DNA of 17,808 nt. It comes from an uncultured Lachnospiraceae bacterium (GTDB lineage Bacteria > Bacillota > Clostridia > Lachnospirales > Lachnospiraceae). Numbering within the stretch: position 1 is the stretch's first letter; every line of letters starts with the position of its first letter. Below the pieces are notes generated by a model. The model ran no database searches. It was not told where the DNA came from and saw only the letters and a list, made by a program, of their open reading frames with translations. Of this stretch, positions 6,493 to 15,087 are shown in pieces. Location: assembly GCA_946633495.1 (NCBI GenBank), contig CAMPAX010000023.1:1-17808 (forward strand), written 5' to 3'. The translations under genes and the position numbers were made by a program.

Positions 6493-7155
6493 TCATTTCA
6501 GGAATTCAACCTCAAGGAACTGGTTCATCATATCCCTCCGGGCAGTTTCATCCCCCCTGGGATAGAATACCCCGATCACCATGTTCACCCCTGTATCCGT
6601 CTGAAAGAAGAAATGCTCGAACATGAAATCATTATCCCGGATCTTTGTGGTTATATGGTATACCGGCCGTCCCGCCAGGCTGTCCGAAGCAATATCGGGC
6701 CAGACAGCGCCGATGGTGGACTCCTCTATGGAGCGATCCATATCCTCTCCATCCTGCAGTTTTGCGGCACCCTCGGCGATCAGACGAATATCTGTATTCT
6801 GCCTCTTCAGCTTCTCCAATTTGAAATAGGAAGAGCTTTCCGGTATCGGCTTCCCTTCCGCATAGTTGACCACGATCATATCCGCGTCGATTCCATCCGC
6901 CGGAACACCCCCTCCGGGTTCATTCCCCAGGACGAGATCCTTCGTCTCCTTATATGCATGTCCGGTAAACCCGTCTCTGACCGTCAGTCGGAATTCCTCG
7001 GTGCCGACCACTTCCACACTTCCCTTTGCCTCCAGCACCGGTGCTCCGCCGTCGGCACTCTGCTCAGCCTCCCGGCCATCGCTCTTTCCGCAGCCCACCA
7101 GCCCAATGCTCATAACACAAGTAAATACGATCACTGCAAGAAACCTTCTTCTCAT
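6493..7155 (-). CDS. Lipoprotein of unknown function
   Basis: The product has 220 residues. An Arg-rich start and a hydrophobic run end in the lipobox LVGC with Cys22, so it is probably a membrane-anchored surface lipoprotein. Residues 23-45 are a polar, low-complexity spacer. The folded part (about 46-220) has no cysteine and no motif I recognise; it ends in a mixed beta segment (FMFEHFFFQTDTGVNMVIGVFYPRGDE) and a short helix. AGGAGG lies 7 bases before the ATG at 7155. The gene stands alone between the AAA+ gene (103 bases upstream on the same strand) and the terminator at 6434-6481. I see no clear promoter in that gap, so it may be read through from the ftsH operon. Confidence 0.78.
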   Translation of the reverse strand: MRRRFLAVIVFTCVMSIGLVGCGKSDGREAEQSADGGAPVLEAKGSVEVVGTEEFRLTVRDGFTGHAYKETKDLVLGNEPGGGVPADGIDADMIVVNYAEGKPIPESSSYFKLEKLKRQNTDIRLIAEGAAKLQDGEDMDRSIEESTIGAVWPDIASDSLAGRPVYHITTKIRDNDFMFEHFFFQTDTGVNMVIGVFYPRGDETARRDMMNQFLEVEFLK

Positions 7156-7258
7156 GATTTTTCCTCCTGATCCTGCGCAGAATCCGCCAAAGCTTCCTCT
7201 CGCATAAGAATGTATTCACTTATATTTTTTCATGACCCGGACAAAGGTTCATTTTTTT

Positions 7259-8917
7259 TCAGTTTTTTTCTGTCAGATCCTCCTTTTGGAAGGTAGTGAT
7301 CTCGGTTCTGTCCAGATTTTCGGCGCAGACCAGCCGATTTGCCTGCCGCTCGATGCAGCGTTCAAAGAAATTCCGCACCTCACGGGCATTTGCAAAATGC
7401 TCTCCCTTATTCTTCACCATATCTTTAAAGAATCCCCGTGCGAAAATGTCTGCTTCCTCCGTCAGGCGGAAGTCCTGGCTATGGCACATGGAGATAAAGA
7501 TCCGGTACAGCTCCTCGTCGGAATAATCCTCAAAGTCGATAAATTTATTGAATCGGGACCGAAGTCCGGGATTGGACTGAAGGAATTCCTTCATGGGTTC
7601 GGTATATCCCGCCACAATGACGATAAAGTCCTTCCGGTCGTCCTCCATCCGCTTCAGAAGCGTATCCACCGCTTCCTGCCCGAAGTCTCCGGCTTCCTTC
7701 TTATTCGTCAGGGTATAGGCTTCATCGATGAAGAGCACGCCGCCCAGGGCACTGTCAACCACATCATTGGTCTTCTGCGCTGTCTGTCCCACATACCCCT
7801 CTACCAGGCCGGCCCGGTCCACTTCGATCAGCTGTCCCTTGCTGACCACACCCAGCGCCTTATAAAGCTTCGCCAGAAGGCGGGCTACGGTCGTCTTGCC
7901 GGTTCCCGGGTTCCCCGAGAAAACCAGATGCAGCGACATATCCGGCTGCTTCAATCCCATCTCCTCCCGCATCTTCCGGACGCGGATCACATTGATCAGA
8001 TTGTTCAGGCTTCTTTTCACATGCTCCAGACCGATCAGCTGATCCAGCTTCTCCAGAAGATCCTCCACGGAGATCTGCTCTTCTGCATTCTGCTGATCCG
8101 CCGCACCACGGCCCTTTGACCTCTCATCTTCCTTCCGGGTACCGCCGGCGCTGTTTCCTCCGCCGCGGTCTTCCTTTGCTCTGCCGGATCCGTATTTCCC
8201 CTCCGAAGCGTCGCCCCTTCCGTATTTCCCGTTATTCTCGGTCCGATAGGCCGTACCTCTGCCCCTGCCGGCGGGTCCGCTCTGACCTCCCGTGGGCACC
8301 GGATCATCCGTAAAATACGACGCAGCAACCGTCATATCCACCGTGGCATCCGGCCGCGGCTTCGCCGGTGCAAATCGTTTCGGCATACCGTAATCCGCAC
8401 GCCCCTTATCTCCGTAGCGCAGGGGATCCCTGGTATCATATAATCCATAAACCTTCAGATAATCATTCAGAACATTGATATACGTCGTGATCTTCTTCGC
8501 CTCATCCTCACTGACGCCTGCAAATGCAATAAACGCCAGTCCAAGGTCACGGAAGCTGTTCACGATAAACCTCGATATGGATACGCCTGCATCTGTTGTG
8601 CGGCGTGAGCTCTGGGACAGGTCATCCTTCACGAAAAATTTCAGAGAATCCGGAACCTTTGAAAGAAGATTCGGGTCCAGACTGTTATCCTCGCGGAACT
8701 GCAGAAACTGGGTGGGGCTAAGATGGATCTGGAGCAGTTCATTTGCAAATGCCACCTGCCGCATGGGTTCCGAACTTCTCTCATCATAGAGATACCCGAG
8801 GAACACCAGCATATCATACTTCAAAAGCTCGCGAAGCGTGATGGCTGCATCCTCGGGATAGATTCCGTTCTTCTTATGATCGATCTCATCTGCATACGAA
8901 AAACAGCAGTTAACCAT
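7259..8917 (-). CDS. SpoVK/CbbX-like AAA+ ATPase with a separate N-terminal domain
   Basis: The product has 552 residues. Residues 1-165 form a helical N-terminal domain that I do not recognise. Residues about 190-280 are a Gly/Arg/Glu-rich, probably disordered linker. The AAA+ module fills about 284-540, with Walker A GNPGTGKT (335-342), a pore-type loop GYVG (374-377), Walker B VLFIDEAY (394-401), a likely arginine finger in GLRSRF (451-456) and a sensor-2-like NAREVRN (510-516). This matches the SpoVK/CbbX clade, ring ATPases that remodel partner proteins. The ATG at 8917 lies 16 bases after the citrate synthase stop. Its ribosome binding site is weak (GGGTCCGGG). The frame extends to 9028 inside the citrate synthase gene, but that part is a shadow. 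Being last after ftsH and citrate synthase, it may act in protein quality control or on citrate synthase; neither is shown. Confidence 0.88.
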   Translation of the reverse strand: MVNCCFSYADEIDHKKNGIYPEDAAITLRELLKYDMLVFLGYLYDERSSEPMRQVAFANELLQIHLSPTQFLQFREDNSLDPNLLSKVPDSLKFFVKDDLSQSSRRTTDAGVSISRFIVNSFRDLGLAFIAFAGVSEDEAKKITTYINVLNDYLKVYGLYDTRDPLRYGDKGRADYGMPKRFAPAKPRPDATVDMTVAASYFTDDPVPTGGQSGPAGRGRGTAYRTENNGKYGRGDASEGKYGSGRAKEDRGGGNSAGGTRKEDERSKGRGAADQQNAEEQISVEDLLEKLDQLIGLEHVKRSLNNLINVIRVRKMREEMGLKQPDMSLHLVFSGNPGTGKTTVARLLAKLYKALGVVSKGQLIEVDRAGLVEGYVGQTAQKTNDVVDSALGGVLFIDEAYTLTNKKEAGDFGQEAVDTLLKRMEDDRKDFIVIVAGYTEPMKEFLQSNPGLRSRFNKFIDFEDYSDEELYRIFISMCHSQDFRLTEEADIFARGFFKDMVKNKGEHFANAREVRNFFERCIERQANRLVCAENLDRTEITTFQKEDLTEKN

Positions 8918-8933
8918 GTAACCCGGACCCAGA

Positions 8934-10295
8934 TCAGTCGGTGGTATGGGGGCTGCGTAATTCGTAACGGGTGTATTCTCTTTCTGCCATGACGGACCTG
9001 TAGGCCGGCCGAATAATCTTGTCCACATTGATGAGCTCCTCGATTCTGTGCGCCGACCAGCCTACGATGCGCGCGATCGCGAAGATCGGTGTGTAGAGCT
9101 CGATCGGGATTCCAAGCATACTATACACGAAACCGCTGAAAAAGTCCACATTTGCGCTGACCCCTTTGTAGATCTTCCGCTTTTCGGCGATGATCTCCGG
9201 AGCCATTTTTTCGATGGACGCATAAAGTTCGAATTCATCATCCAGATGCTTCTCCGCAGCCAGCTTCTCCACGAATCTGCGGAGCACTCTGGCTCTCGGA
9301 TCGGATACGGAATAAATGGCATGTCCCATACCGTAGATCAGTCCCATCCGGTCAAATGCCTGACGGTCCACGATCTTCGCCAGATAATCTCTCAGTCGGT
9401 CCTTATCCTTGTAATCCGGCACATGCGCACGAATATCCTCCATCATCTGCATCACCTTCAGATTTGCGCCGCCGTGCTTCGGCCCCTTCAGAGAGGAAAG
9501 CGCCGCCGCCATTACGGAATAGGTATCCGAACCTGCGGAAGAAACCACACGGGTGGTAAAGGCGGAGTTATTCCCGCCGCCATGCTCTGCATGCAGCACC
9601 AGCGCCGCATCCAGCACCTGGGCCTCCAGCTGCGTATATTCCTTATCGGGTCTCAGGAGGCGAAGTACATTTTCTGCCGTAGAGATGGTCGGATCCGGGA
9701 AATGGATGAACATGCTTTCATCCTTCTCATAGTGACTGTAAGCATTGTAGCCGTAGACCGCCAGCATCGGAAATTCACTGATCAGCCGGAGGCACTGCTC
9801 CAGTACATTCGGTATGGAAAGATCCGATACATTGTCATCATAAGCCGAAAGCGTCAGCACCGACTTGGTCATGGAATTCATGATGTCATGGCTGGGCGCC
9901 TTCATGATCACGTCCCGGGTGAAGTTGGTGGGCAGGGTCCGAAGAGATCCCAGTACCTGACGAAAATCGATAAGCTCGTCATCCGTGGGCAGTTCTCCGA
10001 AGAGCAGCAGGTATGCCACCTCCTCAAAGCCGAACCGTTTAAACCCGAAATCCTTTACCATATCGATCACATTGTAGCCCCGGTACCAGAGCTGGCCGTC
10101 GATCTGGATCTCCTTCCCATCCTCGATCTTCGAGGAGACGATCTTTGATATATTGGTAACGCCGGTGAGAACGCCCTTTCCGTTCTTGTCGCGAAGTCCC
10201 CTCTTCACGCCATACTGTTCGTAAAGATTCTCATCCACCTCATCCGCCTTTCGGCAGATGGGCTCATATAATTTCGAATATTCCTTCACATTCAT
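8934..10295 (-). CDS. gltA: Citrate synthase
   Basis: The 453-residue cytoplasmic enzyme condenses acetyl-CoA with oxaloacetate to citrate (2-methylcitrate synthase activity cannot be excluded). The catalytic residues are in family context: His274 in GPKHGGAN, His325 in YGMGHAIY and Asp384 in VDFFSGF, matching E. coli His264, His305 and Asp362. HAEHGGGNNS (235-244) is also conserved. The GMGHAIYSVSDPRA loop is typical of the clostridial branch. AAGGGGG precedes the ATG at 10295. The ftsH stop is 42 bases upstream with no terminator between, so it is probably co-transcribed with ftsH and hence under the CIRCE element. In a fermenting anaerobe its likely job is glutamate supply, using acetyl-CoA that the por enzyme could provide. 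Confidence 0.95.
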   Translation of the reverse strand: MNVKEYSKLYEPICRKADEVDENLYEQYGVKRGLRDKNGKGVLTGVTNISKIVSSKIEDGKEIQIDGQLWYRGYNVIDMVKDFGFKRFGFEEVAYLLLFGELPTDDELIDFRQVLGSLRTLPTNFTRDVIMKAPSHDIMNSMTKSVLTLSAYDDNVSDLSIPNVLEQCLRLISEFPMLAVYGYNAYSHYEKDESMFIHFPDPTISTAENVLRLLRPDKEYTQLEAQVLDAALVLHAEHGGGNNSAFTTRVVSSAGSDTYSVMAAALSSLKGPKHGGANLKVMQMMEDIRAHVPDYKDKDRLRDYLAKIVDRQAFDRMGLIYGMGHAIYSVSDPRARVLRRFVEKLAAEKHLDDEFELYASIEKMAPEIIAEKRKIYKGVSANVDFFSGFVYSMLGIPIELYTPIFAIARIVGWSAHRIEELINVDKIIRPAYRSVMAEREYTRYELRSPHTTD

Positions 10296-10337
10296 GTTCA
10301 GTCCCCCTTGATCGAAACGTTCCGATTTCTTCTATGA

Positions 10338-12197
10338 TCACTCCTCCGACGATCCGTTCAGCAGCGTATTCTCACTGGAATTCAGGATATCCATGAACTC
10401 TTCGCCGGTAATGGTTTCATTTTCATACAAATGCTTTGCGATCTCATGCAGCTTCTGAACGTTCTGCTGCAGGATCTCCTTCGCCCGGGCATGCTGGGTT
10501 CTCACGATCTCCACCACCATGTGGTCGATCTTCGTTTGGGTCTCCGGTGCGCACGCAAGGGAGGTATCTCCGCCCAGATACTGATTCGTCACCACTTCCA
10601 TGGCAACCATATCGAACTCGTCGGTCATACCGAACCGGGTCACCATGGCCCGGGCCAGCTTGGTGGCCTGTTCGATATCATTTGAAGCTCCGGTGGTGAT
10701 CTCGTTGAAGATCAGCTCCTCCGCAGCACGTCCGCCGGACAGTGTGGCGATCTTGTTCATGATCTCCGTCTTTGTCATCAGGTTCCGCTCGTCCTCATCT
10801 ACCTGCATGGTATAACCGAGGGCACCTGAGGTACGGGGAATGATGGTGATCTTGGTCACCGGAGCGGACTGGGTCTGCATGGCAGCCACCAGCGCATGCC
10901 CCACCTCGTGATAGCTGACCACCAGCTTCTCCTTGTTGGTAAGGATCTTATTCTTCTTCTGGTATCCGGCGATAACAACCTCCACGGATTCCATAAGGTC
11001 CTCCTGCTGAACCACCTTCCGCCCCTCACGAACGGCTTTCAGCGCACCTTCATTTACGATATTGGCCAGCTGCGCTCCGGAAGCTCCGGAAGCGGTTTTT
11101 GCGATGGTCTCAAAATCCACATTCTCTGAGATTCGGATCTTCTTTGCGTGAACCTTCAGGATGTCGATACGCCCCTTCAGATCCGGCAGCTCCACCGGGA
11201 TCCGGCGATCGAAACGACCCGGGCGAAGCAGCGCCGGATCCAGAGATTCCGGCCGGTTGGTGGCCGCCAGAATGACAACGCCGGTATTTCCCTCAAAACC
11301 GTCCATCTCGGACAGCAGCTGATTCAGTGTCTGCTCCCGCTCATCATTGGTAGAAAGACTGGAGTCACGCTTCTTTCCGATGGCGTCGATCTCATCGATG
11401 AAAATGATACAGGGCGCCTTCTCTTTCGCCTGCTTGAAGAGATCCCGCACCTTTGCGGCGCCCATACCTACAAACATCTGTACAAATTCGGAACCGGAGA
11501 TGGAGAAGAAGGGCACATCCGCCTCTCCTGCCACCGCTTTGGCCAGCATGGTCTTACCGGTTCCCGGAGGGCCCACCAGCAGGGCGCCCTTCGGCAGGGT
11601 GGCTCCGATCTCGGTATATTTTTCCGGTTCATGCAGATAGTTTACGATCTCGGACAAAAGATCCTTGGCTTCCTCTTCGCCTGCCACATCCCGGAAACGG
11701 ACGTCATTCTTGGATTTCACATAGATCCGGCCGGTTCCTCTGCCCTTTCCTCCGCTCATGGAGAAGGACATCATGTCCGGGTCGTCTCCGATCTTCTTCA
11801 TCAGCCGCCTGGAAATGATCTTCCACACGATGATGAGCAGAAGGATCTGAACGCCGAAGGTGATGGCATAATACAGCAGAGGATTCATGGGCTCCACGAT
11901 CTCTGCGCCGAAGGTGGCTCCGGACTTGTAGAGCCGTTCATACAGCTCCGAATCCTCCATCAGACCGGTCTTATATGTATTTCCATCCGCGTCATTGAAA
12001 AGAATATAGGTAGAAGTTACCGAGGCTTCCTTGATCTTCTTCTCGTCGATCATCTTCATAAAGACGTTATAGCCCACCTCGGAAACCTGTTTCTGCATGA
12101 ACTGCCTGTAGATCAGAACGTTCATGATCCCGAAGACCACCAGAAAGATGAGTACGAAGGGAATCGTTTTTTTTCTATCCGGACGCATTTCGCCCAT
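10338..12197 (-). CDS. ftsH: ATP-dependent zinc metalloprotease FtsH
   Basis: The 619-residue membrane-anchored AAA+ protease degrades misfolded membrane and short-lived cytoplasmic proteins. Two transmembrane segments (about 12-30 and 107-127) flank an extracytoplasmic domain. Walker A is GPPGTGKT (209-216), Walker B IIFIDE (264-269), pore loop MFVG (241-244), with the SRH region ATNRPESLDPALLRPGRFDRR (first 20 residues from 312). The protease site is HEVGH (430-434; HEAGH is more common) with Asp507 as the likely third zinc ligand. AAGGAGG precedes the ATG at 12197. The promoter at 12308-12336 and the CIRCE element at 12276-12302 point to heat-shock control by HrcA. It heads the run ftsH-gltA-AAA+. 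Confidence 0.96.
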   Translation of the reverse strand: MGEMRPDRKKTIPFVLIFLVVFGIMNVLIYRQFMQKQVSEVGYNVFMKMIDEKKIKEASVTSTYILFNDADGNTYKTGLMEDSELYERLYKSGATFGAEIVEPMNPLLYYAITFGVQILLLIIVWKIISRRLMKKIGDDPDMMSFSMSGGKGRGTGRIYVKSKNDVRFRDVAGEEEAKDLLSEIVNYLHEPEKYTEIGATLPKGALLVGPPGTGKTMLAKAVAGEADVPFFSISGSEFVQMFVGMGAAKVRDLFKQAKEKAPCIIFIDEIDAIGKKRDSSLSTNDEREQTLNQLLSEMDGFEGNTGVVILAATNRPESLDPALLRPGRFDRRIPVELPDLKGRIDILKVHAKKIRISENVDFETIAKTASGASGAQLANIVNEGALKAVREGRKVVQQEDLMESVEVVIAGYQKKNKILTNKEKLVVSYHEVGHALVAAMQTQSAPVTKITIIPRTSGALGYTMQVDEDERNLMTKTEIMNKIATLSGGRAAEELIFNEITTGASNDIEQATKLARAMVTRFGMTDEFDMVAMEVVTNQYLGGDTSLACAPETQTKIDHMVVEIVRTQHARAKEILQQNVQKLHEIAKHLYENETITGEEFMDILNSSENTLLNGSSEE

Positions 12198-12275
12198 AGA
12201 TATTTTCCTCCTTGTTTTGTACGAAACCTCGTATGATCCGGGTTTCGGTACATGAATTTCATGGCATATCGAGGA

Positions 12276-12302
12276 TTAGCACTCTAACCCTCCAAGTGCT
12301 AA
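12276..12302 (-). promoter_or_regulatory. CIRCE operator (HrcA binding site)
   Basis: TTAGCACTC (12276-12284), 9 bases, AAGTGCTAA (12294-12302) matches the CIRCE consensus TTAGCACTC-N9-GAGTGCTAA with a single mismatch in the right arm. It lies right at the predicted start point of the ftsH transcript and about 80 bases before the ftsH ATG, the usual place for HrcA repression. An additional half site TTAGCAC lies at 12311-12317. Confidence 0.93.
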
Positions 12303-12307
12303 CCGTG

Positions 12308-12336
12308 ATGTTAGCACAGGAAATTTCGCATGACAA
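12308..12336 (-). promoter_or_regulatory. Sigma-A promoter of the ftsH operon
   Basis: On the minus strand TTGTCA (12336-12331), exactly 17 bases and TAACAT (12313-12308). The start point would be near 12301, inside the CIRCE element. Confidence 0.8.
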
Positions 12337-12375
12337 GGGATATGACTCATTATCAACGATATTTTATATTGCGAT

Positions 12376-12406
12376 GCTGGGGTCAAAAGGTATTTTGCCC
12401 CCCAGC
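12376..12406 (-). terminator. Hairpin after the cardiolipin synthase gene
   Basis: GCTGGGG (12376-12382) pairs with CCCCAGC (12400-12406), continued by CAAAA (12384-12388) with TTTTG (12393-12397). It lies 12 bases after the gene's stop. There is no strong T run, so termination may be weak or assisted. Confidence 0.45.
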
Positions 12407-12418
12407 TGATGATCCGCA

Positions 12419-14122
12419 TCAAAGCATGGGGGCAATGACCCGCAGCACGGAATCCAGCACGTGCCCCGGAAGGCTCCGCCGGGTGTCTTCCTCCGTCACC
12501 TCATGACACTCCGGGAAGGTGCTCTTGAAATCCCGGTACAGAACGCCGGCCGTCCGGGCATCCGAAAAGTAGACCGCATCTTCGAAATGCAGGAACAGAC
12601 TCCGGTAATCCAGGTTGATGGTTCCCACCACGCCCTTTTCATTATCGCAGAGCATGCATTTGGAATGAAGGAACCCCGGCGTATAGGTATAGATCTTTAC
12701 ACCGTGTTTCATCAGGTGCTCAAAGCTGGCTTTCGTCAGCCGGTATACCAGTTTCTTGTCCGGGATCCCCGGCACCACGATCCGGACATCCACCCCCCGC
12801 CTGGCAGCGATACAGAACGCACTGGTCAGCTGATCGCTCATGATAAGGTAAGGGGTAAACATGTACAGGCGCTTCTTGGCCTGGTTGATCACGTCCATAT
12901 AGACATGCTCCGCCAGAGGAATATCATCAAAAGGTTCATCTCCGAAGGGCTGCACAAAAGCCTCCGACTTCACCCTTTCATGATATCGGTGAGGCATATA
13001 GTCCTTCAGTTCATTGATCATACCCGTGTAGACTTCCTGCTCCTCCTCTTCCATCTCCGCCAGCTTCTCCCGGGTTTTCTCCGTATGCTGATTGTGTTCC
13101 AGCTTCTTGTCCAGCTTCTTAAGAAGTCTGGCGCGCTTCACATTTCGTTTGTAGGCCTCAATATCCACGGCCTCCCACATTTCCAGGAACATCAGTGTCA
13201 TGTTCCAGACACCGTCGCCCTTCAGCCGGATCCCGGCATCCTTCCATCGTCCGTAAGGACAGTTGATATTCACGTAGCGATCCGAAAGATTCATGCCCCC
13301 GGTGAACCCGATATAGCCATCCACGATCAGCATCTTCCGGTGATCGCGGTTGTTCATGAATACCGAGAAAACCGGCACCATGCGGTTATACTTCAGACAT
13401 TTAAAATTCGGGCTGATGCCGTTCAGTTTCTTATGATAATTTCTCGGCAGATACTGGGCGCAGCCGAAGTCATCATATAAGAGGCAGACTTCCACGCCGC
13501 TCTCGGCCTTTTCGATCAGCAGATTCAGCATGGGTTCCCATACATCCCCCACCTCGATGGTGAAATACTCCATGAAGATAAAATGCTCCGCCCCGCGGAT
13601 GGCCTCCATCATCCCTGCCAGGAGCTTCTCTCCGCTGTTATAATACGTGAGTTCCGTACACTGATGCACCGGGAAGAACTGCTGATTAAAGATATACTCC
13701 GAGGTTCCGGCTCCGCGGACATCCTTCTGAATGAAAGCGTCCCGGGTCCGCCGGTCCTGAAAATAAGACAGATGGTATTTTACATCCGCCGCATCCAGTC
13801 TGTGTTTGAAGCCGCGGCCGGGCTTCTTGTTCCCGAAAAGATAGTAGAACGGCGCCCCGAAAATGGGGAAGATCAGCACCACGATGATCCAAATCAGCTT
13901 GTACTCTGTCTGCTCTGTACGGTCGTTCAGAAGTATGATCACGAAGACGATGGCCAGTCCTCGCATGATATTGGTCAGCATCGGAAAAAAATCCACTAAA
14001 TTAGAAACTCCCGTAGCGATCCAGCCCACCTGGAGCGCAATAAGAAGTCCGGCCGGAAGCGCCCGGCCGAACAAAAGATTATTGTAACGTTTCATTTTAA
14101 TTCTGGTTTTTTTTTCTGACAT
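12419..14122 (-). CDS. cls: Cardiolipin synthase (phospholipase D superfamily)
   Basis: The 567-residue membrane enzyme makes cardiolipin by joining two phosphatidylglycerols. Two hydrophobic segments near residues 20-66 and a third at about 77-96 anchor it. Two HKD catalytic motifs are present: HRKMLIVD (His261, Lys263, Asp268) with GGMN following, and HSKCMLCD (His486, Lys488, Asp493). Residues about 325-365 between them form a charged, coiled-coil-like insert. The ATG at 14122 is chosen for the GAGGA about 9 bases upstream; ATGs at 14137 and 14095 have weaker sites, and the frame also reaches back into proC. A run of nine A lies at codons 3-5. It follows proC by 61 bases on the same strand. 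Confidence 0.93.
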   Translation of the reverse strand: MSEKKTRIKMKRYNNLLFGRALPAGLLIALQVGWIATGVSNLVDFFPMLTNIMRGLAIVFVIILLNDRTEQTEYKLIWIIVVLIFPIFGAPFYYLFGNKKPGRGFKHRLDAADVKYHLSYFQDRRTRDAFIQKDVRGAGTSEYIFNQQFFPVHQCTELTYYNSGEKLLAGMMEAIRGAEHFIFMEYFTIEVGDVWEPMLNLLIEKAESGVEVCLLYDDFGCAQYLPRNYHKKLNGISPNFKCLKYNRMVPVFSVFMNNRDHRKMLIVDGYIGFTGGMNLSDRYVNINCPYGRWKDAGIRLKGDGVWNMTLMFLEMWEAVDIEAYKRNVKRARLLKKLDKKLEHNQHTEKTREKLAEMEEEEQEVYTGMINELKDYMPHRYHERVKSEAFVQPFGDEPFDDIPLAEHVYMDVINQAKKRLYMFTPYLIMSDQLTSAFCIAARRGVDVRIVVPGIPDKKLVYRLTKASFEHLMKHGVKIYTYTPGFLHSKCMLCDNEKGVVGTINLDYRSLFLHFEDAVYFSDARTAGVLYRDFKSTFPECHEVTEEDTRRSLPGHVLDSVLRVIAPML

Positions 14123-14183
14123 CTGCCAAATCCTCATACTGTCATCCCGCACCGGAACTAACAACTCTCTTTTTTTCTCAATC

Positions 14184-14963
14184 TTACTGACCCATGATCT
14201 CATCCACCGATTCAATGCATGCGCTCCGGAAACCGCATGCCTCCAATGCAGCCACGCCGCGAATGGTGGTTCCGCCCGGCGAACAAACCTGATCCTTCAG
14301 AACCCCCGGGTGCTCCCCGGTTGCGATCTGCAGCCCCGCCGATCCGTGAACCATGCCACTGACCAGCCGGTACGCCATGGCCCGGGGAATCCCGTATTTC
14401 ACTGCCGCATCCGCATACGCCTCGATAAAGAGATCCACAAAAGCAGGGGCACAGCTGGTGATGCACATACCGATCTTCATGAGATTCGGCGGAAGCACCT
14501 CCACCGTACCGATGGCCGTAAGCAGATCCTTTGCATATAGGTTATCCTCTTCCGTCATGGTGTGGCACTCCTCAAACAGTGTCACGCCATCCTGAATCCG
14601 CGCCGGCGTGTTCGGCATGATACACTGCACGGCGATATCCACTCCGGCTTCCTGAAACTTCGCCAGAGAAAAGCCCGCCGCGATACAGATCACAGGCATT
14701 TTGGGTGCTTTTTCCGCGATGATCCGCGCATTCTCAAGCACCTGACCGGGTTTGCAGGCGATGAGGATCATATCCACCTTGGACAGCATTTCCTCCAAAC
14801 TGCTGCAGATCCCGATGCCCAGCTCCTCATGCTTTGCGGCAAGCTCCGCCGGGATCGGGGTGTAAGCATATGCCATGTCCGGCGTCAGCTTTCCTGCCGC
14901 CACAAACCCCGAGAAAAGAGCCGAGCCCATATTCCCGATACCGATAAATCCGATGCGTTTCAT
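14184..14963 (-). CDS. proC: Pyrroline-5-carboxylate reductase
   Basis: The 259-residue enzyme catalyses the last step of proline synthesis, reducing 1-pyrroline-5-carboxylate with NAD(P)H. The nucleotide-binding loop is GIGNMG (8-13), followed by the family motifs MPNTP (116-120) and VCSPGGTTIRGV (227-238). The conserved loop before the dimer helices reads ITSCAPAFVDLFIEA, where many members have SGSGPAY, a mild variation. The ATG at 14963 has GGAGG 9 bases upstream. A 15-base tandem repeat lies directly before the ribosome binding site. Confidence 0.93.
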   Translation of the reverse strand: MKRIGFIGIGNMGSALFSGFVAAGKLTPDMAYAYTPIPAELAAKHEELGIGICSSLEEMLSKVDMILIACKPGQVLENARIIAEKAPKMPVICIAAGFSLAKFQEAGVDIAVQCIMPNTPARIQDGVTLFEECHTMTEEDNLYAKDLLTAIGTVEVLPPNLMKIGMCITSCAPAFVDLFIEAYADAAVKYGIPRAMAYRLVSGMVHGSAGLQIATGEHPGVLKDQVCSPGGTTIRGVAALEACGFRSACIESVDEIMGQ

Positions 14964-14980
14964 ATCTCAATGCCTCCGTT

Positions 14981-15034
14981 TCAATTCAAAATCTCTTTAC
15001 TCAAAATCTCTTTATTCAAAATCTCTTTATTCAT
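14981..15034 (-). CDS. Possible 17-residue leader peptide MNKEILNKEILSKEILN
   Basis: The 15-base repeat is a multiple of three and can be read from ATG 15034-15032 to TGA 14983-14981 as a peptide of repeated (N/S)KEIL. The stop lies 18 bases before the proC ATG, just upstream of its ribosome binding site. A weak AAGA lies before the ATG. It could be a translated leader for proC or a chance reading of a DNA repeat. Confidence 0.25.
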   Translation of the reverse strand: MNKEILNKEILSKEILN

Positions 15035-15044
15035 GATCTTCTTT
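14984..15044 (-). repeat. 15-base tandem repeat before proC
   Basis: On the plus strand, ATTCAAAATCTCTTT occurs at 14984-14998, 14999-15013 (one change) and 15014-15028. A degenerate 16-base unit follows at 15029-15044, and part of another after it. The repeats end one base before the stop codon of the small frame described separately. Confidence 0.85.
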
Positions 15045-15087
15045 ATTCATGGTCTCTCATATCCCTTCGATAAGAGCCTCTTTACAA

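Noticed and set aside
9048..10148. 366-codon plus-strand frame opposite citrate synthase
   Set aside because: Citrate synthase on the other strand has all catalytic residues; this frame is its mirror image and resembles nothing.
11148..12236. 362-codon plus-strand frame opposite ftsH
   Set aside because: It is antisense to FtsH motifs and reads through the ftsH ribosome binding site.
12212..12409. Small plus-strand gene in the ftsH upstream region
   Set aside because: The frame covers the CIRCE element and promoter of ftsH on the other strand and has no ribosome binding site.
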